Shown here: positions 8,392 through 16,570 of the stretch, one piece after another
How positions within the stretch are numbered: the first letter of the stretch is position 1
Layout of the letters: each line of letters begins with the position of its first letter
NCBI GenBank assembly: GCA_018816345.1
Contig: JAHIWG010000128.1
Location: 1-49,078, forward strand
Length of the DNA: 49,078 nt
Source of the DNA: Spirochaetota bacterium
GTDB taxonomy: Bacteria; Spirochaetota; Spirochaetia; Treponematales; UBA12059
Direction of reading: 5' to 3'
Notes under the pieces: model-generated
What the model was told of the DNA's origin: nothing
The model's input: only the letters and a program-made list of their open reading frames with translations
Database searches by the model: none
Made by a program: the position numbers and the translations under genes

Positions 8392-9785
8392 CAGCCCCCT
8401 CCCCTCATGGAGCGGTATAGATCGCGGTAGCGGTCCTTCATGTCCTTCTTGTTATACAGGGTCATGGTCTTGCGCTTGTTACGCTCGTTAATACCTATCA
8501 TCTCTTCGGGATGGTCGTGGACGAACAGCACCGCCTCCGCGAGCTTCCCGGGATCCTTCGACGGGGCCAGGAAGCGCTCGTCGTAGTCGAGCATCTCCGG
8601 GGCGTTGCCGACCTTGGTGCATATCGACGGCACGCCCGCGGCCCAGCCCTCGAGGATGACCAGCGGCTGCGCCTCGCGCACGCTGGTCAGCATCATGACG
8701 TCGAGGAACGCGTAGTACTCGAGGACGTCCTGCCTACCCGTGAAGACGAACCTGTCGGCGATCCTCAGGTTGTCGACGAGGGCGACGCATTCCTCGTGGT
8801 AGTCGGGATCCTCGTCCGTCGGGCCGATCGCGTAGAACGTAGCGTCGGGGATACGCTCTAGGACTATCTTGGCTACCGATATGAACGTCTTCACGTCCTT
8901 GATGGGCACGATGCGCCCGACCAGTCCTACGTGGAAACCCGGACGAGGCGACCTGGCCACGGACGAGTAGCGCTCGACGTCTATGCCGTTCTGGATGACG
9001 AGGCAGCGTTCGGGCTTCGCCCCTAGCTCCAGCTGCTTCTGCCTGTTCTCCTCGAATAGCGCCGTGATCATGTCGGCGTTCCTGTAGCACATGGCGCTGA
9101 TGCTGTTATAGATGTTGATCCACATGTCCCGCTGGTAGCCCTTGACGAAATCGGCCTTGCGGATCTCCATCTCGCGCTCCTTGTGGTACAGGCCGTGCTC
9201 GGTCAATAGGAGCGGCTTGCCCTTGGCGGCCTTGGCGTTCAGGGCGGCGAGCCCGGCGAACCCGGTCGAGATCGCGTGGTAGATATCGGCCTCGGGAGGA
9301 TCGGAGCCCAGCGCCTCGAACATCATGCGATGGGCGGACTGCCAGGCCCAGAAATAGTCGGAGAAGGCGTAGGCGGGATTGCGCCTCATGTTCATGCCGG
9401 ACAGCATGCTCCAGGCCCGCCCGTCCTCGAGCAGACCGTTACCCAGCTCCCGCGGCCTCGTCCTCGCCGCCAGCAGCCCCATGATGTCGGGCGCCCGATC
9501 CTGGAACATCATCGCATGCAGCTCGAGGACCGCCTTGACGACGCGCTTGCCCGGCCGGCGCTCCCGTCCCGCGCGCGGGGCCGACAGGACGACGTCGCGA
9601 TGCTCCACGACGTTCGGGGGCAACGCGTACCGCAACGGCTGGTCGGCCTTAGGCGAGAGCGAGAGTATGCAGAAATCTACGTCCGGCAGGCCGCCGATGA
9701 TATCGTGCACCCAGGCCCCGACGCCGCCGGTAATGTACGGGTACGAGCCCTCGAGTATCATGCAGACCCGCAAGCGCTCACTCAC
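8391..9785 (-). CDS. pelF: PelF-like GT4 glycosyltransferase
   Basis: Cytoplasmic glycosyltransferase expected to polymerise the Pel polymer from UDP-sugars. The protein begins SERLRVCMILEGSYPYITG and continues GGVGAWVHDII, the PelF N-terminal signature. It also has TEHGLYHKERE, the nucleotide-sugar region VIQNGIDVERY, and a C-terminal GT4 domain with ILEGWAAGVPSICT. The GTG at 9785 is chosen because GGGGAG lies about 6 bases upstream and homology starts there; an ORF running to 9857 would add a low-complexity extension. The start overlaps the end of the pelE-like gene by 8 bases. Length is 464 residues, a little shorter than the Pseudomonas enzyme (about 507). Confidence 0.93.
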   Translation of the reverse strand: MSERLRVCMILEGSYPYITGGVGAWVHDIIGGLPDVDFCILSLSPKADQPLRYALPPNVVEHRDVVLSAPRAGRERRPGKRVVKAVLELHAMMFQDRAPDIMGLLAARTRPRELGNGLLEDGRAWSMLSGMNMRRNPAYAFSDYFWAWQSAHRMMFEALGSDPPEADIYHAISTGFAGLAALNAKAAKGKPLLLTEHGLYHKEREMEIRKADFVKGYQRDMWINIYNSISAMCYRNADMITALFEENRQKQLELGAKPERCLVIQNGIDVERYSSVARSPRPGFHVGLVGRIVPIKDVKTFISVAKIVLERIPDATFYAIGPTDEDPDYHEECVALVDNLRIADRFVFTGRQDVLEYYAFLDVMMLTSVREAQPLVILEGWAAGVPSICTKVGNAPEMLDYDERFLAPSKDPGKLAEAVLFVHDHPEEMIGINERNKRKTMTLYNKKDMKDRYRDLYRSMRGGG

Positions 9786-10533
9786 GGCAGGCTCCCCGGG
9801 TCCAGAACAGCTGCGGCTCGTCGAAGGAATCCGGCGAGCCGGCGGCGGGGCCGCCAAGGCGCTCCAGGTTGCCTATGACCTCCCTGATCCTCTTCCTCGC
9901 GAAGGCCAGCTTCGCCGCCGCGAGCCTCAGCCTCCTATTCTCGGGCCATCGATCGAGCGCGGCCCTGGACACCTTGGCCGCAAGCTCGAACTCACGGCGG
10001 TCCATCAGGATCTCCAGGTAGACGGCTATATCCAGGTCGGGATCGACGAGTATCCTCCGGTTGTCCACGAAGAATCTCCTGGCCTCGTCCAAGTAGAACG
10101 AGCCGAGCACGGGGAACGAGGAAAAGAGCCTGGCGAGCGTCCTGTACTCGGCTATGACGGCGCGGCGGGGCGGGGCGCTCCTATCGGAATCGAGCTTCTT
10201 CCGGAGGGCCTGGACTCGTTCCACGAAGCGGCGCTCGAGCGCGTTCACGCTCTCGGCCGCGAAGAGCGCCAGCTCCTTGTCCTTGCTCTTGACCATGCGG
10301 CCGAAGACCGTCATGAGGAGGGCCGCGGTGTCCGCGTCCAGGTCGCTCTTCGCGAGCAGGCGGTCTATCTCGCGCACGTCCCAGGGCTCTTCCAGGATGG
10401 GATGTATATTGACGGCCAGGTAGATGTAGTACTCCGGGCTGAGGATGCCCTCGGAATAGCCGCGCAGCGCCTGGGCCTCGGTCTTGGGGATGAAGCCGGT
10501 CTTGGAATGCAGCAGCGTCCTGAAGTCGCGCAT
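9778..10533 (-). CDS. PelE-like helical-repeat protein without membrane segments
   Basis: Sits exactly where PelE is found between pelD and pelF in many Pel loci, and in the same operon. The 251 residues are almost entirely alpha-helical with TPR-like character (for example REFELAAKVSRAALDRWPEN). Pseudomonas PelE has two N-terminal transmembrane helices before its TPRs; none is visible here, since the protein opens MRDFRTLLHSKTGFIPKTEA. It may be a soluble scaffold joining PelD to PelF. The start has GAGG about 8 bases upstream, and the gene begins 10 bases after the pelD stop. The name rests on position and fold type, not on recognisable sequence identity. Confidence 0.65.
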   Translation of the reverse strand: MRDFRTLLHSKTGFIPKTEAQALRGYSEGILSPEYYIYLAVNIHPILEEPWDVREIDRLLAKSDLDADTAALLMTVFGRMVKSKDKELALFAAESVNALERRFVERVQALRKKLDSDRSAPPRRAVIAEYRTLARLFSSFPVLGSFYLDEARRFFVDNRRILVDPDLDIAVYLEILMDRREFELAAKVSRAALDRWPENRRLRLAAAKLAFARKRIREVIGNLERLGGPAAGSPDSFDEPQLFWTRGACRE

Positions 10534-10543
10534 GCCGGCGTCC

Positions 10544-11947
10544 TCATATCCTCTGGACGGAGAGCAGGTACTCGGCCGCCGTTATCATGCCGTCCGCGCC
10601 GGCGACCGCCTGCGCCGAGGTGCTGAAGCCGACGATCAGCTCCACGGGCATGCTCGTCCCGTCTATCGCGAACTGGTATTCCGAGAACATCGAGAGGAGG
10701 TCCAGGCAGAAGAACGACGTCCCGTCGTGGTCGAGGTCGTAGATGATCAGCACGAGCTGGGAGTCTTCCTTGAAATGGAACGCCTTCGACTTCATCTTCT
10801 TGACCCGGTCGATATCGTCCTTGAGGGAGAAGAGCATCCGCTTGAGCCGCTCCTTGCTCCAGCTAGCGAGGAGCTCCTCGAAGTTGCTTATCTCCAGTAT
10901 GACGAGCGAGACGAAACCCGGCTCGTGGGAGATGCGCTCCAGGTCGGCCGATATCGTCCTATGGAATATCGAGAACAAGGGGTAACCGGTATCCGGGTCG
11001 ACCTCGCTAAGAGAATTCAGGGTCTCGTACTCGGTTATCTGCCTCAGGTACGGCTCCGCGAGGCTGAGGAGTATGGCGAGGATGGTCTCCGAGTACTGCG
11101 AGTACCGCTCGAACGGCAGGTCCTCTATGTCTATCACTCCCCACGACTTGGAGCCAATGACTATGGGCATGGTGATTATGCTGCGGTTATCCGAGAAGCG
11201 ATCGAACTCCGAGTTGTCAAGGAGCATGCGTACGGAGAACGGCTTGCGGTTGCGGAACACGTAGCCCTCTACGGAGGTCTCCGGGTCGAGCGTGACGTCG
11301 CGCCTCGCGCCCTCAGCCCAGCCGTAGGTAGCCGCGGGAACCAGGCGCGTCCCGGCGCCGTCGAGCCTCCATATCGAGCCGGAACTCATCTCGGTGAACA
11401 GGGCGACGGTCTCGAGCACCGTTTCCAGCGCCTGATCGAGATTGAGCGACGCCAGCTTCTTGACCTGGTCGTGCAGGATAGTAATCGAGTCCTTCTGGGA
11501 CGAGACGCGCCCCTCGAGGACCCGGTTGACCTTCTCCAGGACCTCGTTCTGCTTCCTCATCTCCACGGCCTTATGGACGGCGCCTCTAAGCCGCTCGAGG
11601 ACGCTACCCCGGAATAGCGTCATCCTGTCCCTCGTGAAGGCGATGCCCAGGGCCGCGGCCGCCGATAGGAGCATGAGGCTAGCCGAGCCCAGGCCGGGAA
11701 GGGCCGGCGCGACTCCAAGCGCGAAAAAGCGCGCCGCCGCGCCTAGCGCCACGGAGAACGCGAACGAGCCTAGACCCCAGCGGATTCCGTTGAAGGCCGT
11801 GATTACGGGGAGCAGTATTAGGTAGGGCGCGAGCGACAGGCCCCACATTGAGCTCAGGGCGAGGTCTACGGCCGCTGGAATAGTCGAGGCGATACCAAGC
11901 TCTATTAATAACGCGCCGGACGATTGCCGTCCGCGTAATGCTCGCAT
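10544..11947 (-). CDS. pelD: PelD-like membrane GAF/degenerate-GGDEF regulator
   Basis: In characterised Pel systems PelD is the inner-membrane c-di-GMP receptor that activates polymer synthesis. Here residues 10-110 contain about four hydrophobic helices, 115-160 a helical linker, 165-300 a GAF domain (EMSSGSIWRLDG, TMPIVIGSKSWGVIDIEDL) and 310-467 a degenerate GGDEF domain. The GGDEF signature position reads EDSQL (394-398), so it cannot be a cyclase. The inhibitory-site RxxD expected nine residues upstream reads MKSK (385-388) in my hand alignment. It is first in the operon. No Shine-Dalgarno sequence precedes the ATG, so the start is uncertain. It diverges from the PelB-like gene across only 56 bases. 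Confidence 0.85.
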   Translation of the reverse strand: MRALRGRQSSGALLIELGIASTIPAAVDLALSSMWGLSLAPYLILLPVITAFNGIRWGLGSFAFSVALGAAARFFALGVAPALPGLGSASLMLLSAAAALGIAFTRDRMTLFRGSVLERLRGAVHKAVEMRKQNEVLEKVNRVLEGRVSSQKDSITILHDQVKKLASLNLDQALETVLETVALFTEMSSGSIWRLDGAGTRLVPAATYGWAEGARRDVTLDPETSVEGYVFRNRKPFSVRMLLDNSEFDRFSDNRSIITMPIVIGSKSWGVIDIEDLPFERYSQYSETILAILLSLAEPYLRQITEYETLNSLSEVDPDTGYPLFSIFHRTISADLERISHEPGFVSLVILEISNFEELLASWSKERLKRMLFSLKDDIDRVKKMKSKAFHFKEDSQLVLIIYDLDHDGTSFFCLDLLSMFSEYQFAIDGTSMPVELIVGFSTSAQAVAGADGMITAAEYLLSVQRI

Positions 11948-11951
11948 ATTA

Positions 11952-11980
11952 TTAACATCGGTATCGCGAACGTCTAAATA
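11952..11980 (+). promoter_or_regulatory. Possible promoter of the PelB-like gene
   Basis: TTAACA (11952-11957), a 17-base spacer and TAAATA (11975-11980) lie in the 56-base divergent gap. The -35 is one base from consensus; the -10 is weak. The pelD promoter must lie in the same short gap on the other strand, so one regulator could control both directions. Confidence 0.4.
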
Positions 11981-12003
11981 AAGGCGTATGCATCGGAGGA
12001 GTC

Positions 12004-15000
12004 ATGAAAAAGGCGACGACGGCGTTCCTATTCGCGGCGATGGCGACTATAGCCGCGCCTCGATCCGACGCGCAACAGACCACGACCGAGGCGCGATTGG
12101 AGCCTATATTCCCCGATACGCCGCAAGGCCTCCTCTGGATCGAGGCCGAGGACGCCGTCTCGACTAACTTCGCTAGCGAGGCGACCCTCGACTACGGCTC
12201 CTCAGGATTCCGGATCCTGCAGCTAAACGCCGACGGCAAGTCCGGCTCCGCCCCGTTCTACGCGGAGTACTCGTTCGCCGTCGACTCCGCCGGAACCTGG
12301 GACCTGTGGATCGGGGGGACTCCCCCAGGCCCGAGGAGCGAGCTCGACGCCTCGTTCGTCTCCCCGCTGCGCTATTCCCTAGACGGCGGCGAGCCTATCG
12401 CCCTGTACCGGGAGGACGTCGCCGTCAACGAGCGCTACTCCACGACCAACTACTGGTTCGTCGCGTCAGCGCCCCTGGAGCTCGCGGCGGGGGTGCATAC
12501 GATCAGGTTCGAGGTGAGCGAGACCAGGAAATACGACTCCCGCTTCTATCTCTACCTGGACGCCTTCTTCCTCGTCGACCGAGGCTCGTCGGCGGCCGCC
12601 GCCCCCCGATCGTCGCTGCCGCCCCGATTCCCGAGGGACATGGCCGACCGTAGCATAGACCAGGCCTACCTCTCGATCCCTCGCTACGAGTACTATATCC
12701 AGGGCGATCCCAAGGACCCCGACAGGTACCTCCTATTAGCGCAGGTCTACAGCCTGATCGGCGACAACGGCAGCGCCATCAAGACGCTCGCCAGAGGCAG
12801 GGTCGTCGCGGGCGACGACATACGGTTCACGCTCCAGGCGGCCAAGTCCAGGATGTGGAGCGGCGAGATAGACGAGGGGCTCAGGCTATATCGCGAGTAC
12901 CTCTCGTCTCCGGGGGCGGATCGGGAGGTCTGGGCCGAGGCCGCGAAGATCAGCGCGTGGCTCATGCGGTACCGCGAGGCGGAGGCCCTCTACGAGGAAG
13001 CCGTGCGGCTCTTCCCGGGCGACGATACGCTACGGGTCAATCAGGCCCTCACGCTGCTCTGGGCGGGAAAGGCCAAGCAAGGCGAGCGGCTCCTCGCGGA
13101 GCTGTGGGCCGAAGCCCGGGACGACCCCGACCGCGTCTTATCGCTAGGCGGCATCTACCTCGTCAGCGGATATCCCGACAAGGCCATAGGCGCCTGGACC
13201 GACGGCATAGAGCTTTATCCCGACCGGCTGGAGCTATACTTCCGCCTCGCGGAGGCCTACGACAGGACCGCCCGCCCCGAGCTGGCGCGCGACGTCATAG
13301 CCCTCGCGCAGGGCCGCTTCGTTCCCTCCCAGCGCCTGTCGGAGTCGGTGGCGGCTTTCGAGCGCCAGTCCGGGCTCAGGGTGCTCGCGCTAGAAGGGTA
13401 CCGGGCGCGCCTCGAGCGGAACCCCGACGACCTCGACCTGAGGGAGCAGCTCGTCCGCGCCTATGCCTGGAACGGCATGCTCCAAGAGGCGCTCGAGGAG
13501 AGCGGCGACGTCCTCGTCAATAAGCTTTACGCGATATTCGCGGGCCTCGACGGCGACTTGGCGGAAACCTATAGGCTCCTCGACCTCGCGTCGGTATACG
13601 AGGCGCCCGTGGCCACCGTCGCCGCCGAGGCCTCCGCTGCGTCCGGCGCGCTCAAGAAGGACGCCGAGGCGTTCAGGCGCGCTAAGGCCAGGCTCGAGCA
13701 GGCGCTCAAGGGCAAGGACGCGAAACGGCTGGCGAAGGCGGAATCAGACCTAGCGTCGGCGGCGGAGGCCTTGGCCGGGCGCCTGGCCGAGGCCGCCGAG
13801 CTGACCGACAGGGCCGATTGGGCGTTCTCCGGGGCCGAGGACCTTATAGGCGCCTCGGTTACCGAGGCCGCCTCCGAGGGAGCCGACGCGCAGATGCTCT
13901 CGAGGCTCGCGCCGTGGACCTGGGACATGAGCGCGGACCTGGACTTCCTGTCGCGGCGCGCCTCGGAGAACCCCCTCGCCTGGTATTGCGCTACTAAGAT
14001 ACTCATGTTCGAGGGCAAGGGCGCGCCGCCGCCCCCGCCGGCGGGAAGGCTCGCGGGAGCGGATACCTTGAGGCTCCAGGCCGGCCTATGGTCGACGGGC
14101 GAGCTGGACGAGGATGCGTTCTCCGCCGCCGACTGGTACGGCCGGGGAGACGAACTGGCCGCGGCCCTAGCCTCGCTGGCGAAGGGAGAGGTCGGCGCTC
14201 CGCCCTCCGGCGAGGCCCTCGCCTCCCTCGCCGACGAGGCCTCGGCCGGCCTGACGGCGCTTTCCGCGCGAGGCTCGCGGGCCGCGGCCGACCTGCGATC
14301 GGCGAAGGCCTCGCTCCTGGCCAGGGCCCGGTCGCGGATGCGCGCGCGAGCGTACCAGTACGACGGGGAGACCCAGCAGGACAGGCGCGCGCTAGCCGAC
14401 ATGTACCTGAGGCTAGGCAAGCCCGAGGAGGCCGTGAAGGCCCTCTCGCGCGTCCTGGCCATCAACCCCAGCGACGCGGCCTCGCTCTTCACGCTGGGCA
14501 GGGCGAGGGAGACGAGCGGCGACTGGCACGGGGCGATGGACGCCTACGGCACGGTCTACGACCTCAATCCACGCTACGAGAGCGCCGTCTCTTCCTATAA
14601 CCGCCTCGCGGGAATCCACGCCCCGAGCGTCTCCGCCGCTATAACGACCGTCGTCGATACCGCGCGCTCGTCGGAGACGGCGCGTCTCGAGTATACGGCT
14701 CCGCTCGGAGGGGCCATGGAGCTGCGCTCGTCGTACGCCGTCGATAGGAAGAAGATCCACGCGCCCGCGTCCGGCGCGTTCCCGGCGTCGATGACGCTCC
14801 ATACCCTCGAGGTCCAGGTCCCCTTCTCCGTCGCGGGCACGGGAGCGAGCATCCTGGGCATAGCCGGCGGCACGGCCCAGAACAAGCTGGATAACTTCCT
14901 TCCGCCCGCGATCGGCGATCTCTCGCCGGAGAGCGTGGCCGACTACGTCGTCGTCGCCCCGCGGCTCGGCGTCGGCGCGACGTGGAAGGGCGGCGGCTTC

Positions 15001-15633
15001 GACGTCTCGGCGCTGTATCGCTTCAACCAGGTCGAGGACACCTTCTTCGCCGACAGGTCGGTGTTCTACGGCCACCACGGCGCGACCGAGGCCGGGTTCT
15101 ACGGCGAGACCGCCGCGAGGCAGCTCGCGAGGAGCCTCGGCGTACGGGCCAAGGCCGGGCTGTCGTGGATCTACTCGCCGTACGCTCAGGCGGGCGCGGC
15201 GCCTAACCTGCTCACCTCGCTAGCCGCCGAGGCCCGGGTCGGGAGCCTCCTGGCCGCGTCCCCGTCGACGACCCTCGACCTGTCGGTCTCGGCGTCGTGG
15301 GAAGACGCGAGCGCGACGGCAGACGACTACTGGGCTCCGCCGGGCATACTCTCCGTCAAGGGAGGCCCCTCGCTCGCGGCGCGCTTCGGCTCGCCGGAGG
15401 GCTCGGAGGTATCGGTCGCGACCCGCCTCTGGCCGGGGCTGTACTCCGCCGAGGGCGATGGCAGGCTTTCCTTGGACGGGGAGCTGTCGCTCGGCTTCGC
15501 CAAGCGCGGCCTGAGCCTATCGCTCTCCGTCGCTGGAGGCTGGACCCAGGCCACGGCGACGGCCGCCCAGTACTGGTCGGGCTCCGTAGGCCTGGGCCTG
15601 AAGGCGGCCGTAGGGGATTACATCATCCCGTGA
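12004..15633 (+). CDS. PelB-like outer-membrane exporter: CBM-like domain, TPR array and C-terminal beta-barrel
   Basis: Starts at ATG 12004 with GGAGGA at 11995-12000. Residues 1-24 are a Sec signal peptide (ending RSDAQ). Residues 44-192 resemble a CBM6/35-type carbohydrate-binding module (LWIEAEDAV, closing FYLYLDAFFLVD). TPR-like helical repeats cover about 215-500, an Ala/Glu/Lys-rich helical region 540-800, and a further canonical TPR pair 798-862. From about 878 to 1209 the sequence alternates in the manner of an outer-membrane beta-barrel with many aromatic and glycine residues. PelB of Pseudomonas is a TPR protein with a C-terminal porin, so this is a plausible analogue that exports the polymer. 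The N-terminal CBM is not part of PelB as I know it. The last residues (YIIP) are not the usual terminal aromatic. Confidence 0.72.
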   Translation: MKKATTAFLFAAMATIAAPRSDAQQTTTEARLEPIFPDTPQGLLWIEAEDAVSTNFASEATLDYGSSGFRILQLNADGKSGSAPFYAEYSFAVDSAGTWDLWIGGTPPGPRSELDASFVSPLRYSLDGGEPIALYREDVAVNERYSTTNYWFVASAPLELAAGVHTIRFEVSETRKYDSRFYLYLDAFFLVDRGSSAAAAPRSSLPPRFPRDMADRSIDQAYLSIPRYEYYIQGDPKDPDRYLLLAQVYSLIGDNGSAIKTLARGRVVAGDDIRFTLQAAKSRMWSGEIDEGLRLYREYLSSPGADREVWAEAAKISAWLMRYREAEALYEEAVRLFPGDDTLRVNQALTLLWAGKAKQGERLLAELWAEARDDPDRVLSLGGIYLVSGYPDKAIGAWTDGIELYPDRLELYFRLAEAYDRTARPELARDVIALAQGRFVPSQRLSESVAAFERQSGLRVLALEGYRARLERNPDDLDLREQLVRAYAWNGMLQEALEESGDVLVNKLYAIFAGLDGDLAETYRLLDLASVYEAPVATVAAEASAASGALKKDAEAFRRAKARLEQALKGKDAKRLAKAESDLASAAEALAGRLAEAAELTDRADWAFSGAEDLIGASVTEAASEGADAQMLSRLAPWTWDMSADLDFLSRRASENPLAWYCATKILMFEGKGAPPPPPAGRLAGADTLRLQAGLWSTGELDEDAFSAADWYGRGDELAAALASLAKGEVGAPPSGEALASLADEASAGLTALSARGSRAAADLRSAKASLLARARSRMRARAYQYDGETQQDRRALADMYLRLGKPEEAVKALSRVLAINPSDAASLFTLGRARETSGDWHGAMDAYGTVYDLNPRYESAVSSYNRLAGIHAPSVSAAITTVVDTARSSETARLEYTAPLGGAMELRSSYAVDRKKIHAPASGAFPASMTLHTLEVQVPFSVAGTGASILGIAGGTAQNKLDNFLPPAIGDLSPESVADYVVVAPRLGVGATWKGGGFDVSALYRFNQVEDTFFADRSVFYGHHGATEAGFYGETAARQLARSLGVRAKAGLSWIYSPYAQAGAAPNLLTSLAAEARVGSLLAASPSTTLDLSVSASWEDASATADDYWAPPGILSVKGGPSLAARFGSPEGSEVSVATRLWPGLYSAEGDGRLSLDGELSLGFAKRGLSLSLSVAGGWTQATATAAQYWSGSVGLGLKAAVGDYIIP

Positions 15634-16477
15634 TGAGGTTCTGGCACTCCTGGTAGAATTTATCCGCCTGGAGGCGCTCCAGGTACTCCGCCTGGTACGC
15701 CTCCACCCAGGGGGCGTCGAGGCCGAGATAGATCAGCAACGGGTCTAGGAGGGACCAATCCTTGGGATCGTCCGCGAAGTAGAACCAGTTGCCGGCTATG
15801 AACGCGCTTACCGAGACGACGAGTATCACCTTCTTCCAGCTCGAGGTGATATTCGCGTTGCCGTGCTCCTTGGCGCAGTCCGAGTATACTTCCGGGAAGT
15901 GCCACTTGGTGAGGATCTCGCTGCCTATATCCCTATGAGTCGTCCCGTACGCCGCCGCCTCCAGCTCGCTGAAGCGGAGGCCGTTCCTCGTAGCCTCGTC
16001 CGCGAGCGCCTCGTACCGAGCCGGGCCGTGCAGGAATAGCGCGACCTGGCCGATGTTGTGGAGGAGGCCCGCGATGAACGCCTCCTCGGGGAAACCTGCG
16101 CCGAGCTTGACCGAGAGGTCCCGGGCTATGAAGGCGGTACCGAGGGAATGCCTCCAGAACGAGGCGTAGAACCGAGAGCCGGTGTTCTGGTTGAACAGGC
16201 TGGATCCGGTTACGAGTATGACCACGTTCTTGATGGTGTTTATGCCGAGCAGCGTCATCGCGCCCTGGAGCTTCGTCACCCTGTTCTGCCGGGCGTACAT
16301 GGCCGAGTTGGCTATCTTAAGGATCTTGGCCGTCAAGCCCGGATCCGCGCTTATGATGTCCTCGAGATTCTTGAAGCTGTATTCCTGCTTCTCGACCATC
16401 TCGAGCACCTTGGCGGCGATGCTAGGATTGACGGGGAGGCTCTTGAGGTACGACGCGTATTGGCTAGGATCGCTCAC
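15623..16477 (-). CDS. HDOD-domain signalling protein
   Basis: HDOD proteins are HD-GYP-related regulators that usually lack phosphodiesterase activity. The 284-residue protein fits: SLPVNPSIAAKVLEMVE near the N-terminus, ISADPGLTAKILKIANSA, then ALTLLG-like and FWRHSLGTAFIARDL, followed by FIAGLLHNIGQVAL where an HD enzyme would read HDIG. The only in-frame start is GTG at 16477. It has no Shine-Dalgarno sequence, but TATGAT lies exactly 6 bases upstream, so a leaderless transcript is likely. Its 3' end overlaps the PelB-like gene tail to tail by 11 bases. A role in regulating the neighbouring Pel locus is possible but unproven. Confidence 0.85.
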   Translation of the reverse strand: MSDPSQYASYLKSLPVNPSIAAKVLEMVEKQEYSFKNLEDIISADPGLTAKILKIANSAMYARQNRVTKLQGAMTLLGINTIKNVVILVTGSSLFNQNTGSRFYASFWRHSLGTAFIARDLSVKLGAGFPEEAFIAGLLHNIGQVALFLHGPARYEALADEATRNGLRFSELEAAAYGTTHRDIGSEILTKWHFPEVYSDCAKEHGNANITSSWKKVILVVSVSAFIAGNWFYFADDPKDWSLLDPLLIYLGLDAPWVEAYQAEYLERLQADKFYQECQNLITG

Positions 16478-16483
16478 GGCGCC

Positions 16484-16512
16484 ATCATAGCAGATTTTCG
16501 GCTTCTTGTCGC
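16484..16512 (-). promoter_or_regulatory. Promoter of the HDOD gene, leaderless type
   Basis: Reading leftward: GCGACA (16512-16507), a 17-base spacer, TATGAT (16489-16484), then 6 bases to the GTG start at 16477. Transcription would begin at or next to the start codon. Confidence 0.6.
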
Positions 16513-16539
16513 GGAGAGATGGGCCCCTTGCTCGCCCCC

Positions 16540-16562
16540 CGCTCGCCCGCTCGCCCGCTCGA
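16540..16562. repeat. 8-base tandem repeat between the HDOD gene and dnaE
   Basis: CGCTCGCC occurs twice in succession and almost a third time, just past the dnaE stop codon and before the HDOD promoter. Confidence 0.7.
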
Positions 16563-16570
16563 CCCGCCCC

